From AP-15 sp035538335 (GTDB taxonomy: Bacteria; Pseudomonadota; Alphaproteobacteria; ATCC43930; CGMCC-115725), in assembly GCA_035538335.1 (NCBI GenBank), contig DATLKN010000038.1:12566-76565 (forward strand): a stretch of DNA of 64,000 nucleotides, in the 5' to 3' direction. Of this stretch, positions 8,298 through 16,897 are shown one piece after another (the first letter of the stretch is position 1; the number at the start of each line of letters is the position of its first letter). Below the pieces are notes generated by a model. The model was not told the DNA's origin, ran no database searches, and worked only from the letters and a program-made list of their open reading frames with translations. The position numbers were made by a program, and so were the translations under genes.

Positions 8298-9494
8298 TCA
8301 GTTGGTCGCCGGCGGCGGCAACAGCTCCGGGCCCTTCATGACGGCAAAGGGATACTTCGCCGCTTTGACCATCTGGCCCCAATATTCAGGGGCATCGGTC
8401 TCGTGCGTCTTGGCGTTGTAGGTGCGCTTGCCGACCGGCGTGTCGATCGAGAGGCCGAGCATGGCCTGGGCGACCTTGGCCGAGTCGGTGCTGCCGGCCT
8501 TCTTGATCCCGGCAGCGAGCGCCTCGATCGACTGGTAGCCGACGATGGCCCAGCCCGAGCCGTATTTCGACTTCATGAAGGCCCGCAGCGCCGTCTCGTA
8601 GGCCTTGTGCGCCGCCGGCTCCTTGCCGTTCCAGATCACCGGGTCGTAGGCGTCGGACCAGATCCCATAGGGATAGGCGCCACCGAGCGCTCCGGCCTCG
8701 TCGACCGTGCCGACCTCCGCGCCGTCGGCGAGACGGTTCTTGATCGCCGTGAAATAGCCGAGCGGCACCGCCTGCTTGACGAAGTTGATGAAGTCGCCGG
8801 CGAAGAGCGCGCAATAGATGGCATCCGGCTTCTTGCCCATCTGCGCCGTGATGAACGGCGTGAAATTGTTCTGCCCCAGTTTCGGCCATTCCTGGTCGAC
8901 GATCGTCACGTCGGGGCGCAGCTTCTTGATGTTGGCAATGAAGGCGGCGATCGCATCGCGGCCATAGGCGTAGTCGGGGCCGATCGTGGCGATCCGCTTC
9001 ACGCCCTTCCACCGCGCCACGATCGAGGCGCCCGCCTTGCCTTCGATCGCAGTGTTGGAGGACGTGCGGAAGATGTAGGGGTGAAGGTTCGACGCCTCGG
9101 TGAGTTCGGTCAGCTTCGCGGTCGGGGCGACGAAGACGATCTTGTTCTCCTTGGCGACCGTCGACACCGCCGGCGCCTCGGCCGAGGTCAACGTGCCAGC
9201 GAGGAATTCGACGTTGTTCTTGATGATCAGCTCGCGCGCAAGGCGCACCGCTTCATCGGCGTTCGCCTTGCTGTCGCGCGGCAGGATCTCGAGTTGGCGG
9301 CCGAGGACGCCGCCCTTGGCGTTGATTTGCTGAACGGCGAGCTGGGCGCCTTGCAATATCGGCACGCCGTAAGTCGCGGTGGGACCCGAAAGCGGGATCG
9401 GAAACCCGATCTTGATCGGCTCTTTCGCGGCTGCCGCGAGCGGAGCAATCGCAACCGCGGCGCAGGCCAGCGCCGCAATATGTCGGCCGAACAT
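8298..9494 (-). CDS. ABC transporter periplasmic binding protein, Leu/Ile/Val-binding family (PBP type I)
   Basis: A 398-residue secreted binding protein with signal peptide MFGRHIAALACAAVAIAPLA and probable cleavage after AAA near residue 23. The mature part begins KEPIKIGFPIPLSGPTATYG, the classic Peripla_BP_6 start, and continues with GGVLGRQLEILPRDSKANAD and TIGPDYAYGRD. It is preceded by a strong GGAGG site. As the first gene of the liv operon it sets the specificity of the transporter. The family binds amino acids, amides, ureas or aromatic acids; I cannot tell which here. Confidence 0.93.
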   Translation of the reverse strand: MFGRHIAALACAAVAIAPLAAAAKEPIKIGFPIPLSGPTATYGVPILQGAQLAVQQINAKGGVLGRQLEILPRDSKANADEAVRLARELIIKNNVEFLAGTLTSAEAPAVSTVAKENKIVFVAPTAKLTELTEASNLHPYIFRTSSNTAIEGKAGASIVARWKGVKRIATIGPDYAYGRDAIAAFIANIKKLRPDVTIVDQEWPKLGQNNFTPFITAQMGKKPDAIYCALFAGDFINFVKQAVPLGYFTAIKNRLADGAEVGTVDEAGALGGAYPYGIWSDAYDPVIWNGKEPAAHKAYETALRAFMKSKYGSGWAIVGYQSIEALAAGIKKAGSTDSAKVAQAMLGLSIDTPVGKRTYNAKTHETDAPEYWGQMVKAAKYPFAVMKGPELLPPPATN

Positions 9495-9680
9495 ACCTTC
9501 CTCCCTATTCTCGATTCGCGTGCGCCATGGCAGATGGCGGGCGCCATATGCTGGGAGCGCTCGATCTCTGTCAAGCGGTGGCGCGGATCATAGCTATCGC
9601 GAATGGGCCCCGGCCTGCGGCAGACTGCCGCTTGCGCGCCGGGGCCGCCGTCTAGCCGGAGCAGCCTCGCCCGAACGTCG

Positions 9681-9845
9681 TCAATTCGACCCGACGAGGT
9701 CGGTGACCACTTCCTTCAGCGACATATCCATCGCCATCAACGCGGCGAAGCCCATGAGGATGGTGAAAAGCACGATCCTCATTCCGGAGGAAGGGCGAAA
9801 GAGCGTCAATGTCATGACGCTAACGGCGGCGGCGAAAAGCAACAT
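9681..9845 (-). CDS. Small two-helix membrane protein (54 aa)
   Basis: The ATG at 9845 has AGAGG seven to eight bases upstream. The product MLLFAAAVSVMTLTLF then continues with a short loop RPSSGM and a second hydrophobic helix (IVLFTILMGFAALMAMD), ending in a short polar tail (MSLKEVVTDLVGSN). A longer ORF start at 9884 exists but has no ribosome site. A perfect CtrA-type box lies 56 bases upstream. The family is not recognised; the topology suggests a small inner-membrane protein, possibly linked to the cell cycle or envelope through CtrA. Confidence 0.55.
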   Translation of the reverse strand: MLLFAAAVSVMTLTLFRPSSGMRIVLFTILMGFAALMAMDMSLKEVVTDLVGSN

Positions 9846-9900
9846 TGGAGTTGCCTCTGCTCTGCTATCGTGCCTCACCTGCAACGATGCGCGTTATTCG

Positions 9901-9916
9901 TTAAAGAAGCGTTAAC
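9901..9916. promoter_or_regulatory. CtrA-type binding site
   Basis: TTAA-AGAAGCG-TTAAC matches the full CtrA consensus TTAA-N7-TTAAC, and because TTAA is palindromic it also reads as a full site on the minus strand. It sits 56 bases upstream of the small membrane protein at 9845 in an AT-richer stretch. CtrA is the alphaproteobacterial cell-cycle/motility regulator. The match is seen; binding is inferred. Confidence 0.5.
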
Positions 9917-10244
9917 GAGATCTCACAACTACTGAATAAATCGGCAAACCACACCGGGGACTTCTTGCTTGTTTGCGATTGCCGAAAGAAAGCGCGCCAC
10001 CCGCCTCGAAGCCAGGCTGAACAGTCTGGCGCAGACGCTCGCGAGACCATTTGAGAATTATCGAAAATTACTTAAAATTAAAACTGTTTCAATTAATCCG
10101 CAGTAGCTGACTTTGCCGGTCCGCGGGAACTTTGCGGGCCTTGCCGATGCCTTAACCTATGCGTTTCCAAGCCGCGTCATCACGGGCGCCTCGCCCGGCG
10201 AGGATCCGGATCGCCGCGGCCGCGCGTTTGGTGTAGAGGACCCT
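9917..10244. other. Gene-free, locally AT-rich spacer
   Basis: About 330 bases between the CtrA-like box and the DUF4010 gene. The right half contains an unusually AT-rich run for this genome (around 10,050-10,100, several TTAA/AATTA motifs) that could hold the promoter for the gene at 10,245. I see no convincing ORF, RNA gene or perfect hairpin. Confidence 0.5.
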
Positions 10245-11510
10245 ATGCCGCCGATCGAGCTCGCCGAACGCCTCTTTCTGCTGCTCGCGCTCGCGTTCTT
10301 TTTCGGCCTCGCCTTCGAGGAAACCTACAAGCGCGAGGAACGGCAGGTGCCAGGCGGGGTGCGCACGTTTCCGCTACTTGCCCTCGCCGGGGCGTTGCTC
10401 TACCTCGTCGAGCCTAATCCCGCCCTGGCGTTCGTCGCGGGGGTTCTCGCGCTTGCGCTCTGGCTCTATGGAATGCTGCGCGGCAACGCGCAGCCCTCCG
10501 GCGAGGGTGCGCTGTCGTTGATCGTCCCGGCCGCCAACCTGCTCGTCTTTGCGCTGGGGCCGGTCGCCTTGAGCGAACCTCCCTGGGTGGCGGTCGGCTC
10601 GACCGTCGCCGCGGTGCTGCTGATCGGCACGCGGGAGCGGATCCACGGCCTGGCGCGCATTGTTCCGCAGGACGAGCTGTTGACCGCCGGCAAATTCCTC
10701 ATCCTCGTCGGCATCGTCCTGCCGCTTTTGCCCGATACGCCGATCATCGCGGCGGCGCCGGTGACGCCCTACCGCGTCTGGTTCGCGGTAGTGGCGATCT
10801 CCTCGCTGTCCTATGCCAGCTATCTCGTCGAGCGCTATCGGCCGTCGCGCGAAGGCGCGCTATTGCCGGCGCTGATCGGCGGCGCCTATTCCTCGACGGC
10901 CACGACCGTCGTGCTCGCCAAGCGGCAGAACGAGGCCGGCGCCGAGCGCCCGGCGATCGCGGCGGGCATCGTCGCCGCCACGGCGATCATGTATCCCCGC
11001 CTCGCCGTCGTGGTCGCGGTCTTCAACCTGCGCGTCGCCGCGGCGCTGCTGCCCGCGGTGCTCGGCCTCTTTGCCGCCGGCGCAGCGCTCGCATGGTGGG
11101 AGTGGCGCAAGACGAGCCGCGAGCCCGCCGTCGAAGCGCTGAGCGTCCCAGTCGCCAACCCCTTGCAGCTGACGACCGCGCTCGTCTTCGCCGCGCTCTT
11201 TCTCGGGATATCGCTGCTGACCGCCTGGGTGCAGTCGATCTTCGGGCAGGCCGGGATCTTTTCATTGGCGGGACTGGTGGGCCTCACCGATATCGACCCG
11301 TTCGTGCTGACCCTGGCGCAAGGCGGCGCGGCCGGCATGCCGGTGCCGGCGGTCGCCGCCGCGATCCTCGTCGCGGCATCCGCCAACAACCTTGCGAAAG
11401 CAGGCTACGCGCTCGGCTTCGGCGGCCTCAAACCCGCCCGGCGCGCGGCCGCGATGCTGGTCCTTCTCGGCTGCCTCGGCTTTGCCGCCGCGGCCCTCTA
11501 CCTGCGCTGA
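10245..11510 (+). CDS. MgtC/SapB-DUF4010 family integral membrane protein
   Basis: A 421-residue polytopic membrane protein. The N-terminal third (FFFGLAFEETYKREERQVPGG, then TFPLLALAGALLYL) resembles the MgtC/SapB domain, and the remainder (GGAYSSTATTVVLAKRQNE, FNLRVAAALLPAVLG, AAILVAASANNLAKAGYALGFGG) is the DUF4010 domain. Two-domain proteins of this type are widespread, and their role is not established; some MgtC relatives affect magnesium homeostasis or P-type ATPase control. The ATG at 10,245 with AGAGGA upstream is preferred over 10,113. It stands alone on its strand. Confidence 0.87.
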   Translation: MPPIELAERLFLLLALAFFFGLAFEETYKREERQVPGGVRTFPLLALAGALLYLVEPNPALAFVAGVLALALWLYGMLRGNAQPSGEGALSLIVPAANLLVFALGPVALSEPPWVAVGSTVAAVLLIGTRERIHGLARIVPQDELLTAGKFLILVGIVLPLLPDTPIIAAAPVTPYRVWFAVVAISSLSYASYLVERYRPSREGALLPALIGGAYSSTATTVVLAKRQNEAGAERPAIAAGIVAATAIMYPRLAVVVAVFNLRVAAALLPAVLGLFAAGAALAWWEWRKTSREPAVEALSVPVANPLQLTTALVFAALFLGISLLTAWVQSIFGQAGIFSLAGLVGLTDIDPFVLTLAQGGAAGMPVPAVAAAILVAASANNLAKAGYALGFGGLKPARRAAAMLVLLGCLGFAAAALYLR

Positions 11511-11963
11511 TCAGCGGCGGGCGGCAAAGAATTGGCGCAGCAGCCGGGCGGCGGGCGTCTCGCCGATGCCACCGTAGATTTCGGGCCGGTGATGGCAGGT
11601 CGGCTGGTCAAAGATGCGCGGTCCGTGCTCGACGCCGCCGCCTTTCGCGTCATAGGCGCCGAAATAGAGCCGGCGCAGCCGGGCAAAGCCGATCGCCGCC
11701 GCGCACATCGGACAGGGCTCGAGGGTCACGTAGAGGTCGCAACCGGCGAGAAACGCGGTCCCGAGCCGGGCCGCGGCTTGCCGCAGCGCGAGCATCTCGG
11801 CATGCGCCGTGGGATCGCGGCCGGTTTCGACCCGGTTGTGTGCGGCGGCGACGAGGCGGCCGGCGCCGTCCACCAGAACCGCGCCGACCGGCACCTCGCC
11901 CGCCGCCGCCGCCTTTTCGGCTTCGGCAAGCGCCGCCGTCATCGCCTCGGGGATCCTTCTCAC
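11511..11963 (-). CDS. tadA: tRNA adenosine(34) deaminase
   Basis: A 150-residue zinc deaminase that converts A34 of tRNA-Arg(ACG) to inosine. Catalytic motifs are DPTAHAEM (His and Glu of the HAE motif) and TLEPCPMCAAA (two zinc-binding cysteines). The C-terminal part YFGAYDAKGGGVEHGPRIF is typical of TadA. The start is assigned to GTG at 11,963 because it overlaps the upstream thioesterase stop as GTGA, a recurrent arrangement in this window; the ATG seven codons later is an alternative. It is convergent with the DUF4010 gene. Confidence 0.93.
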   Translation of the reverse strand: MRRIPEAMTAALAEAEKAAAAGEVPVGAVLVDGAGRLVAAAHNRVETGRDPTAHAEMLALRQAAARLGTAFLAGCDLYVTLEPCPMCAAAIGFARLRRLYFGAYDAKGGGVEHGPRIFDQPTCHHRPEIYGGIGETPAARLLRQFFAARR

Positions 11964-12355
11964 CCGCCGTGCGCCCGCCGGATCGGCTCGGGAATTGCGA
12001 TCGGCCGCCGCGTCGCGAGCCGCATGAAGACGCCTTCCTGATCGGCTTCGGCATGCAGCACGGCCCCGACCGTGAATTGCGCGGCGAGCCGCCAGCGCAC
12101 GCGGCCCAGTTCCTTGACGCGGATGCGTCCCAAGAGCCGGTCGCCGATCACCACCGGACGATGATAACGGATGCGCGTCTCGATCAGGACCGGGGCGACC
12201 CCGTCGGCGACCGCCCGGGCGAGCGGGTAGCTCTCCTCCATCAGGCCGAGGCGCAGATCCTCGAGCCAGCGGACAAACACGATGTTGCCGACGATGCCGG
12301 CAAAGTCTATGTCGTAGGTGCGGATCGGCAGCGCCACTTCGTAGAATTCGCTCAT
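11960..12355 (-). CDS. Acyl-CoA thioesterase, hotdog fold (YbgC/FadM type)
   Basis: 131 residues with the 4HBT pattern: RTYDIDFAGIVGNIVFVRWLEDLR, where the aspartate in DIDFAG corresponds to the catalytic residue of the YbgC group, then RIRYHRPVVIGDRL and a beta-rich C-terminus. It probably hydrolyses short- or medium-chain acyl-CoA thioesters in the cytoplasm. The ATG at 12,355 lies 30 bases from the divergent amidotransferase gene, so a shared promoter region is likely. The stop overlaps the tadA start. Confidence 0.85.
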   Translation of the reverse strand: MSEFYEVALPIRTYDIDFAGIVGNIVFVRWLEDLRLGLMEESYPLARAVADGVAPVLIETRIRYHRPVVIGDRLLGRIRVKELGRVRWRLAAQFTVGAVLHAEADQEGVFMRLATRRPIAIPEPIRRAHGG

Positions 12356-12385
12356 CGCCCTCGCCGGTTCGGTGGGATGCAAAGC

Positions 12386-13099
12386 ATGGCACAGCCGGTC
12401 ATCGGCCTCACTCTCGATCACGAGCCGCCGGGCGGCTATTCGAATTTTCCATGGTACGCGATCCGCGAGAACTACGTGCGCGCGGTGCGGAATGCCGGCG
12501 GGCTGCCGATCTTGCTGCCGCACGAGCCGGACATGGCGGATGCCTATCTCGACCGCATCGATGCGCTCGTCGTCACCGGCGGCGGCTTCGACGTCGATCC
12601 GGCGTTGTTCGGCGAGGCCAACCGGCACCCGAGTGTCAAGACGAAGGACCGCCGCACCGCCTTCGAACTGGCAGCAACGACGGGCGCGCTCGCCCGCGAG
12701 ATGCCGGTGCTCGGCATTTGCGGCGGCCAGCAGCTCTTGAACGTCGCGCTGGGCGGCACGCTCCACCAGCACATCCCCGACGACGTGCCGAATGCGCTGG
12801 CGCATCGCCAGCCGAACCCGCGCGACGAGCCGGGGCATACGGTCGAGATCGTCGCCGGCACGTTTCTGCACCGCATCACCGGCGAGTTGCGCCTGCCCGT
12901 CAACAGCGCCCATCACCAGGCGGTCAAGACGCCGGGCCCGGGGGTCGTCGTCGATGCGCGCGCCCCGGACGGCGTCGTCGAAGGCATCGAGGACCCGCGC
13001 CGGCATTTCTGCCTCGGCATCCAGTGGCACCCGGAATTCGAGATCAGCGAAGCCGACCGGAGGATCTTCCGCGCTCTCCTCGAAGCCGCGCGCGGGTGA
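12386..13099 (+). CDS. Class-I glutamine amidotransferase-like peptidase C26 (gamma-Glu-GABA hydrolase type)
   Basis: 237 residues. The nucleophile elbow is VLGICGGQQLLN (Cys near residue 112) and the His-Glu pair lies in IQWHPEFE near the C-terminus. The entry motif VTGGGFDVDPALFGE and the HHQAVKTPGPG region match the PuuD-like C26 family, which hydrolyses gamma-glutamyl amides. The ATG at 12,386 has GGTGGG nine bases upstream; a second ATG at 12,377 is too close to it. The stop overlaps the rluB-type gene (GTGA). Its exact substrate is unknown, and no other puu genes are nearby. Confidence 0.87.
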   Translation: MAQPVIGLTLDHEPPGGYSNFPWYAIRENYVRAVRNAGGLPILLPHEPDMADAYLDRIDALVVTGGGFDVDPALFGEANRHPSVKTKDRRTAFELAATTGALAREMPVLGICGGQQLLNVALGGTLHQHIPDDVPNALAHRQPNPRDEPGHTVEIVAGTFLHRITGELRLPVNSAHHQAVKTPGPGVVVDARAPDGVVEGIEDPRRHFCLGIQWHPEFEISEADRRIFRALLEAARG

Positions 13100-13881
13100 A
13101 GCGCGCGGCCGAGAGCGCGGCCGCTTCGGGCGAGAAACCCGAGCGCATCGCCAAGGTGCTGGCGCGCGCCGGTTTGTGCTCGCGGCGCGAGGCGGAGCGC
13201 TGGATCGCCGAGGGCCGGGTCGCAGTCGACGGGGCGGTGCTGACGAGTCCGGCGGTGACGGTCGGCGCGGCCAACGAGGTGCGCGTCGACGGCAAGCCCC
13301 TGCCGGTGCCCGAGCGAACCCGCCTGTTCCGCTACCACAAGCCGAAAGGGCTGGTGACGACGCATCGCGACGAAGCCGGGCGCCGCACCGTCTTCGCGGC
13401 GCTGCCGCCGGGATTGCCGCGCGTCGTTTCGATCGGCCGGCTCGACCTCAATTCGGAAGGGTTGCTGCTGTTGACCAACGACGGCGACCTCGCCCGCCGG
13501 CTGGAATTGCCGGCGACCGGCTGGGTGCGGCGCTACCGCGCCCGCGTGCACGGCGCCGTCGAGGAAGAACGCCTCGCCGCGCTCGAAAGCGGCCTCAAGA
13601 TCGCGGGGGTCGCCTATGGCCCGATCCGGGCTCGGCTCGAACGGGTGCAGGGCAGCAACGCCTGGCTCGCCGTGGCGCTGGCGGAGGGCAAGAACCGCGA
13701 GATCCGCAAGGTGCTCGAGCATCTGGGGCTGAGCGTGACGCGCCTCATCCGCCTCTCCTACGGACCCTTCCAGCTCGGCCACCTGCCGCGCGGCGCGGTC
13801 GAGGAGGTGGCGGGCAAGGTGCTGGCCGAACAGCTCGGGCTCGCGCGCAGCCCCAAGCGCGATGCGCATCGTCGGCGGTAG
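13096..13881 (+). CDS. 23S rRNA pseudouridine synthase, RluB type
   Basis: 261 residues: an N-terminal S4 RNA-binding domain (ERIAKVLARAGLCSRREAERWIAEGRV), then the RsuA/RluB catalytic domain with GRLDLNSEGLLLLTNDGDLA, which holds the catalytic aspartate of the GRLD motif, and KNREIRKVLEHLGLSVTRLIR. RluB makes pseudouridine 2605 in 23S rRNA; RluE/RsuA relatives share this fold, so the exact site is inferred. The start is GTG at 13,096 overlapping the previous stop. The 3' end overlaps rsmD by 20 bases, a conserved pairing. Confidence 0.9.
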   Translation: MKRAAESAAASGEKPERIAKVLARAGLCSRREAERWIAEGRVAVDGAVLTSPAVTVGAANEVRVDGKPLPVPERTRLFRYHKPKGLVTTHRDEAGRRTVFAALPPGLPRVVSIGRLDLNSEGLLLLTNDGDLARRLELPATGWVRRYRARVHGAVEEERLAALESGLKIAGVAYGPIRARLERVQGSNAWLAVALAEGKNREIRKVLEHLGLSVTRLIRLSYGPFQLGHLPRGAVEEVAGKVLAEQLGLARSPKRDAHRRR

Positions 13882-14422
13882 GCATCGCGGCCGGCGCATT
13901 CTGGCGCCGCCGGGCGAGGCGGTGCGGCCGACCAGCGACCGCGCGCGCGAAGCGCTCTTCAACATTCTCTCGCACGGAAAATATGCCGCCGCCGGCCCGC
14001 CTTTCGCGGGGGCGCGCGTGCTCGACGGCTTCGCCGGGACGGGCGCGATCGGGCTCGAAGCCTTGTCGCGCGGCGCCAGCGCGGCGATCTTCGTCGAGCG
14101 CGACCGGGCGGCGCTCGACGCCTTGCGGCGCAACATCGCCTCGCTCGGCGAAACCGACCGTGCGCGCATCCTCGCGATCGACGTGACGCAGCCGCCGCGC
14201 ACCGCCGAGCCCTGCGCGCTCGCCTTTCTCGACCCGCCCTACCAGAGCGGGCTCGCGGCTCCGGCGCTCGCTGCCCTCGCCGAGGCGGGCTGGCTGGGTG
14301 GCGGCGCGCTCGTCGTCGTCGAGCTCGCCGCCCGCGAAGCCTTCGCCGCGCCGACCGGTTTCAGCCTCATCGAAGAGCGCGTCTACGGGGCGGCGCGCCT
14401 CGTCTTTCTGCGCGCTCCGTAG
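13862..14422 (+). CDS. rsmD: 16S rRNA (guanine(966)-N2)-methyltransferase
   Basis: 186 residues, the normal RsmD length. Motifs: MRIVGGRHRGRRI at the start, PTSDRAREALFNIL, the SAM-binding LDGFAGTGAIGLEALSRGA, and the catalytic NPPY-type motif as LDPPYQSG. It methylates G966 of 16S rRNA during small-subunit assembly. It starts inside the end of the rluB-type gene, so the two rRNA modification enzymes are translationally coupled. Confidence 0.95.
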   Translation: MRIVGGRHRGRRILAPPGEAVRPTSDRAREALFNILSHGKYAAAGPPFAGARVLDGFAGTGAIGLEALSRGASAAIFVERDRAALDALRRNIASLGETDRARILAIDVTQPPRTAEPCALAFLDPPYQSGLAAPALAALAEAGWLGGGALVVVELAAREAFAAPTGFSLIEERVYGAARLVFLRAP

Positions 14423-14431
14423 CCGCGCCGC

Positions 14432-15286
14432 TTAGCCTTCGGAAAAGATCAGGATCGCGCCATTCGCCTCGCCCGGCCCGATGGCGAGGCTCTTGTCCGG
14501 CCTCTCGTGAAAGGCGACCCCGCTTCTCGCGAGATGATCGGCCGTCTGCCGCAGGCGGCCGACCGCGAGTTCGAGCGAGACGATCGCCGGCAGCGGCAAA
14601 TCGGCCGGCAGGTCGAGCCCCGGGTGCATCGTCAGAAAATCGTCCGCCGTGCTGAAGACGATACGCTGGCCGCCGACATGCACCGCGGCGACGGCGTCGG
14701 TCGTAGTCACCTGCGGCATCCCGAGGAGGCGGTCATAGGCGGGCAAAAGCGAGCCCGTCTCGGCGACCAGCACATGGATCGCGTTCAAGGCGAGGACACC
14801 GTTCGCGTGCGCGAGCCATTCCGCGCGCCGCATCAGCTCCGGCGTCAGGTGGCAACAGACGAAGCTGTCGAGGCCCGGCGTCTCCTCGGGCGGCAGTGCG
14901 AGCAGGCTGAATCGCGGCACGCTGTCGCCTTCGGGAAGCTCGATCCGGCGGCCGAGCGGCCGCGGCTCGGATGGATGGCAGCCGCGGCGCAACAGCGCTT
15001 CGCGCACCGCCTCGGGCGACCCGGCAGGTGCGAAGGCGAGCCCCATCGGCCCCTCCCTCTGCGCGAGAAGGCCTGCGAGCCGGTGCGCTCCCTCGGCCGG
15101 ATCGACGACGCCGAGAAGCTCCAGATAGTTGGGACCGAACATAATGCAGTAATTGCCGGTGCCCTGGCCGATGTGGCGGCCGCGCGGCGTCGGCGTGAAG
15201 CCGAGGCGCACCCAGTTCCCGCGCGCGGCTTCGAGGTCGCGCACGCCGATGATCACGTGATCGATGCCGGCTATGCCGTCGGCCAT
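14432..15286 (-). CDS. VOC/glyoxalase-like domain protein
   Basis: 284 residues. The N-terminal half starts MADGIAGIDHVIIGVRDLEAAR, the standard entry of a glyoxalase-like (PF13468-type) domain, with a second betaalphabeta unit around residues 165-275. His and Glu residues at expected metal-binding positions (IDHVIIG; NYLELLG) are visible, but metal binding is not certain. The ATG at 15,286 has GAAGAG nine bases upstream and follows the amidohydrolase stop by 13 bases. As the last gene of the long transporter-amidohydrolase run it may act on the same compound; that is inference. Confidence 0.8.
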   Translation of the reverse strand: MADGIAGIDHVIIGVRDLEAARGNWVRLGFTPTPRGRHIGQGTGNYCIMFGPNYLELLGVVDPAEGAHRLAGLLAQREGPMGLAFAPAGSPEAVREALLRRGCHPSEPRPLGRRIELPEGDSVPRFSLLALPPEETPGLDSFVCCHLTPELMRRAEWLAHANGVLALNAIHVLVAETGSLLPAYDRLLGMPQVTTTDAVAAVHVGGQRIVFSTADDFLTMHPGLDLPADLPLPAIVSLELAVGRLRQTADHLARSGVAFHERPDKSLAIGPGEANGAILIFSEG

Positions 15287-15299
15287 GACCGCCCGCTCT

Positions 15300-16787
15300 T
15301 CAGTTCGCACGCGGGAAGGCGAAGGGGCTCATCTCGTCGGCGGTGCGCCCGAGCGCATCCCAATCGGCCCAGCCGGCCCAGATCCTGTCGCCCGCCGCCT
15401 GCGCCGCCTGCCGCAGCGCGGCGAAATCGACGCCCGGGATGCGGCCGCCCTCGACCCGCACGACGCCATCGACGATGACCGTGTCGATATCGTCGCCGAT
15501 GCCGCACTCGACGAGGCTCTTGATCGGATCGCGCACGGGACCCAGGCGCAGCGTGTCGCGCCCGGAGAGATCGACGATGACGATATCCGCCTTGGCGCCC
15601 GGCGCGAGGCGGCCCAGATCCTCGCGCCCGAGCGAACGCGCGCCGCCCGAAGTCGCCGCCTCGAACACCTCGCCGGCCGTCGCGGTCTTCAGGTTGCGGC
15701 TGGCGATCTTGCCGACATACGAGGCGATCCGCATCTGCATGATCATGTCGCGCGGATAGGTGTCGGTGCCGAGCGCAATGTTGACGCCGGCCTTGCGGTA
15801 GCGCTCCCAGGAATCGAGGAAGCGGGCGCGCCGCGCAACGTTGACCGGGCAGTGCGAGACGGCGCAGCGGTGCGCGCCCATGATTTCGAGGTCGCGGCCG
15901 CCGGAATAGTTCATCAGCGGGTTCTCGGCGACGAAATTGCCGTGGCCGATGTTGAGCGTCGGCGACATCAGCCCAACTTTTTCAAGCAGCTCGATCGACG
16001 TCATCTGGTATTCGCGGATGATGTCGAAGAACTCGTGGATGTTGTAGGCAGCGTGAATCGCTACCGGCAGGTGCCGCGCCGCGGCTTCGCGCGCCGCCGC
16101 GCGCAGCAGATCGAGCGTGCAGGTCTCGACTTCGCGCGGCACCAGAATGCCGCGCAGACGATCGCCATGGGCGCCGGCGCGCCGTTCGATGAAGTCGAGC
16201 GCCAATGCGAATTCGCGCTCGCCCGCGGCTTCATCGATGACGCGAGTGAGCCGGCCATCCGGCCCGCCGACCCAGCGGCCGCTGTCGAAGCCGGGACCGA
16301 GATAGGCCCGGATGCCGAGTTCGCCGACTTCCTTGTCGAGCGCCTCCTGCACCTTCAGCTGGCTGCCGAACTCGACAAAAGTGGTGACGCCGTTGCGCAG
16401 GAGTTCGGCGACCGTGAAGCGGGCGTTGAGGGCGAGGTCCTCGCTCGCCGCCCGGTCGTCGGGGCGCGCATAGCGCGAGTCGCCGCCGACCCGGGTTCCC
16501 GCCTTCGGCACGCTGATCTCGAAAAACGGCTGGCCGAAATAGTCGGGCCGGCCGACATCAGTGATGAGCCGGTGCGAGGCGCGGTGTCCGGAATGGACGT
16601 GCGTGTCGATGAAGCCGGGCGCGACGAGCTTGCCGCGCGCGTCGATGACGCGGTCGGATTCGCCCGCGAAGCGCTCGCCTATGAAGAGGATCTCGCTTCC
16701 CTCATAGACGAGTTCGGCATCGCGCCACAAATTGTGGCTGCCTGCCGCATGGCCGACGAGCCAGCCGCATTGGATTTTCGTTCTCAC
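15300..16787 (-). CDS. Amidohydrolase-superfamily deaminase/hydrolase (TRZ/ATZ type)
   Basis: 495 residues. Metal-site motifs of the ATZ/TRZ group are present: APGFIDTHVHSGHRA (HxH), IHAAYNIHEFFD, NIGHGNFVAE and ALGTDTYPRD (final Asp). The C-terminus carries LAPGAKADIVIVDL and VIVDGVVRVEGGRI. Such enzymes hydrolyse C-N or C-Cl bonds on N-heterocycles such as triazines, cytosine or 5'-methylthioadenosine relatives. The start is GTG at 16,787 with GGAG nine bases upstream. It lies downstream of a small-molecule importer and a cupin, which suggests it processes the imported compound. Confidence 0.85.
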   Translation of the reverse strand: MRTKIQCGWLVGHAAGSHNLWRDAELVYEGSEILFIGERFAGESDRVIDARGKLVAPGFIDTHVHSGHRASHRLITDVGRPDYFGQPFFEISVPKAGTRVGGDSRYARPDDRAASEDLALNARFTVAELLRNGVTTFVEFGSQLKVQEALDKEVGELGIRAYLGPGFDSGRWVGGPDGRLTRVIDEAAGEREFALALDFIERRAGAHGDRLRGILVPREVETCTLDLLRAAAREAAARHLPVAIHAAYNIHEFFDIIREYQMTSIELLEKVGLMSPTLNIGHGNFVAENPLMNYSGGRDLEIMGAHRCAVSHCPVNVARRARFLDSWERYRKAGVNIALGTDTYPRDMIMQMRIASYVGKIASRNLKTATAGEVFEAATSGGARSLGREDLGRLAPGAKADIVIVDLSGRDTLRLGPVRDPIKSLVECGIGDDIDTVIVDGVVRVEGGRIPGVDFAALRQAAQAAGDRIWAGWADWDALGRTADEMSPFAFPRAN

Positions 16788-16833
16788 GCTACAATGCTCC
16801 CGGGCGACCGTTCTGTCGGCGGCGACCCCTCAC

Positions 16834-16867
16834 CCCTCCCTCTCCCCGCTCGCGGGGAGAGGGAGGG
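16834..16867. repeat. Perfect 15-bp inverted repeat, dispersed intergenic element
   Basis: Arms CCCTCCCTCTCCCCG (16,834-16,848) and CGGGGAGAGGGAGGG (16,853-16,867) with a CTCG loop. This CCCTCTCCCCGC-type palindrome is a common intergenic repeat of alphaproteobacteria. It separates the cupin gene from the amidohydrolase gene on the minus strand and could act as an mRNA processing or stability hairpin. There is no T-run, so simple intrinsic termination is unlikely. Confidence 0.7.
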
Positions 16868-16897
16868 ACCCGCAGCGGGTGACCGAACTCGTTTTCT

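Noticed and set aside
12451..13060. Long open frames in other phases of the C26 amidotransferase and rluB genes
   Set aside because: High GC makes long antisense and shifted frames common; the true genes have full family motifs.
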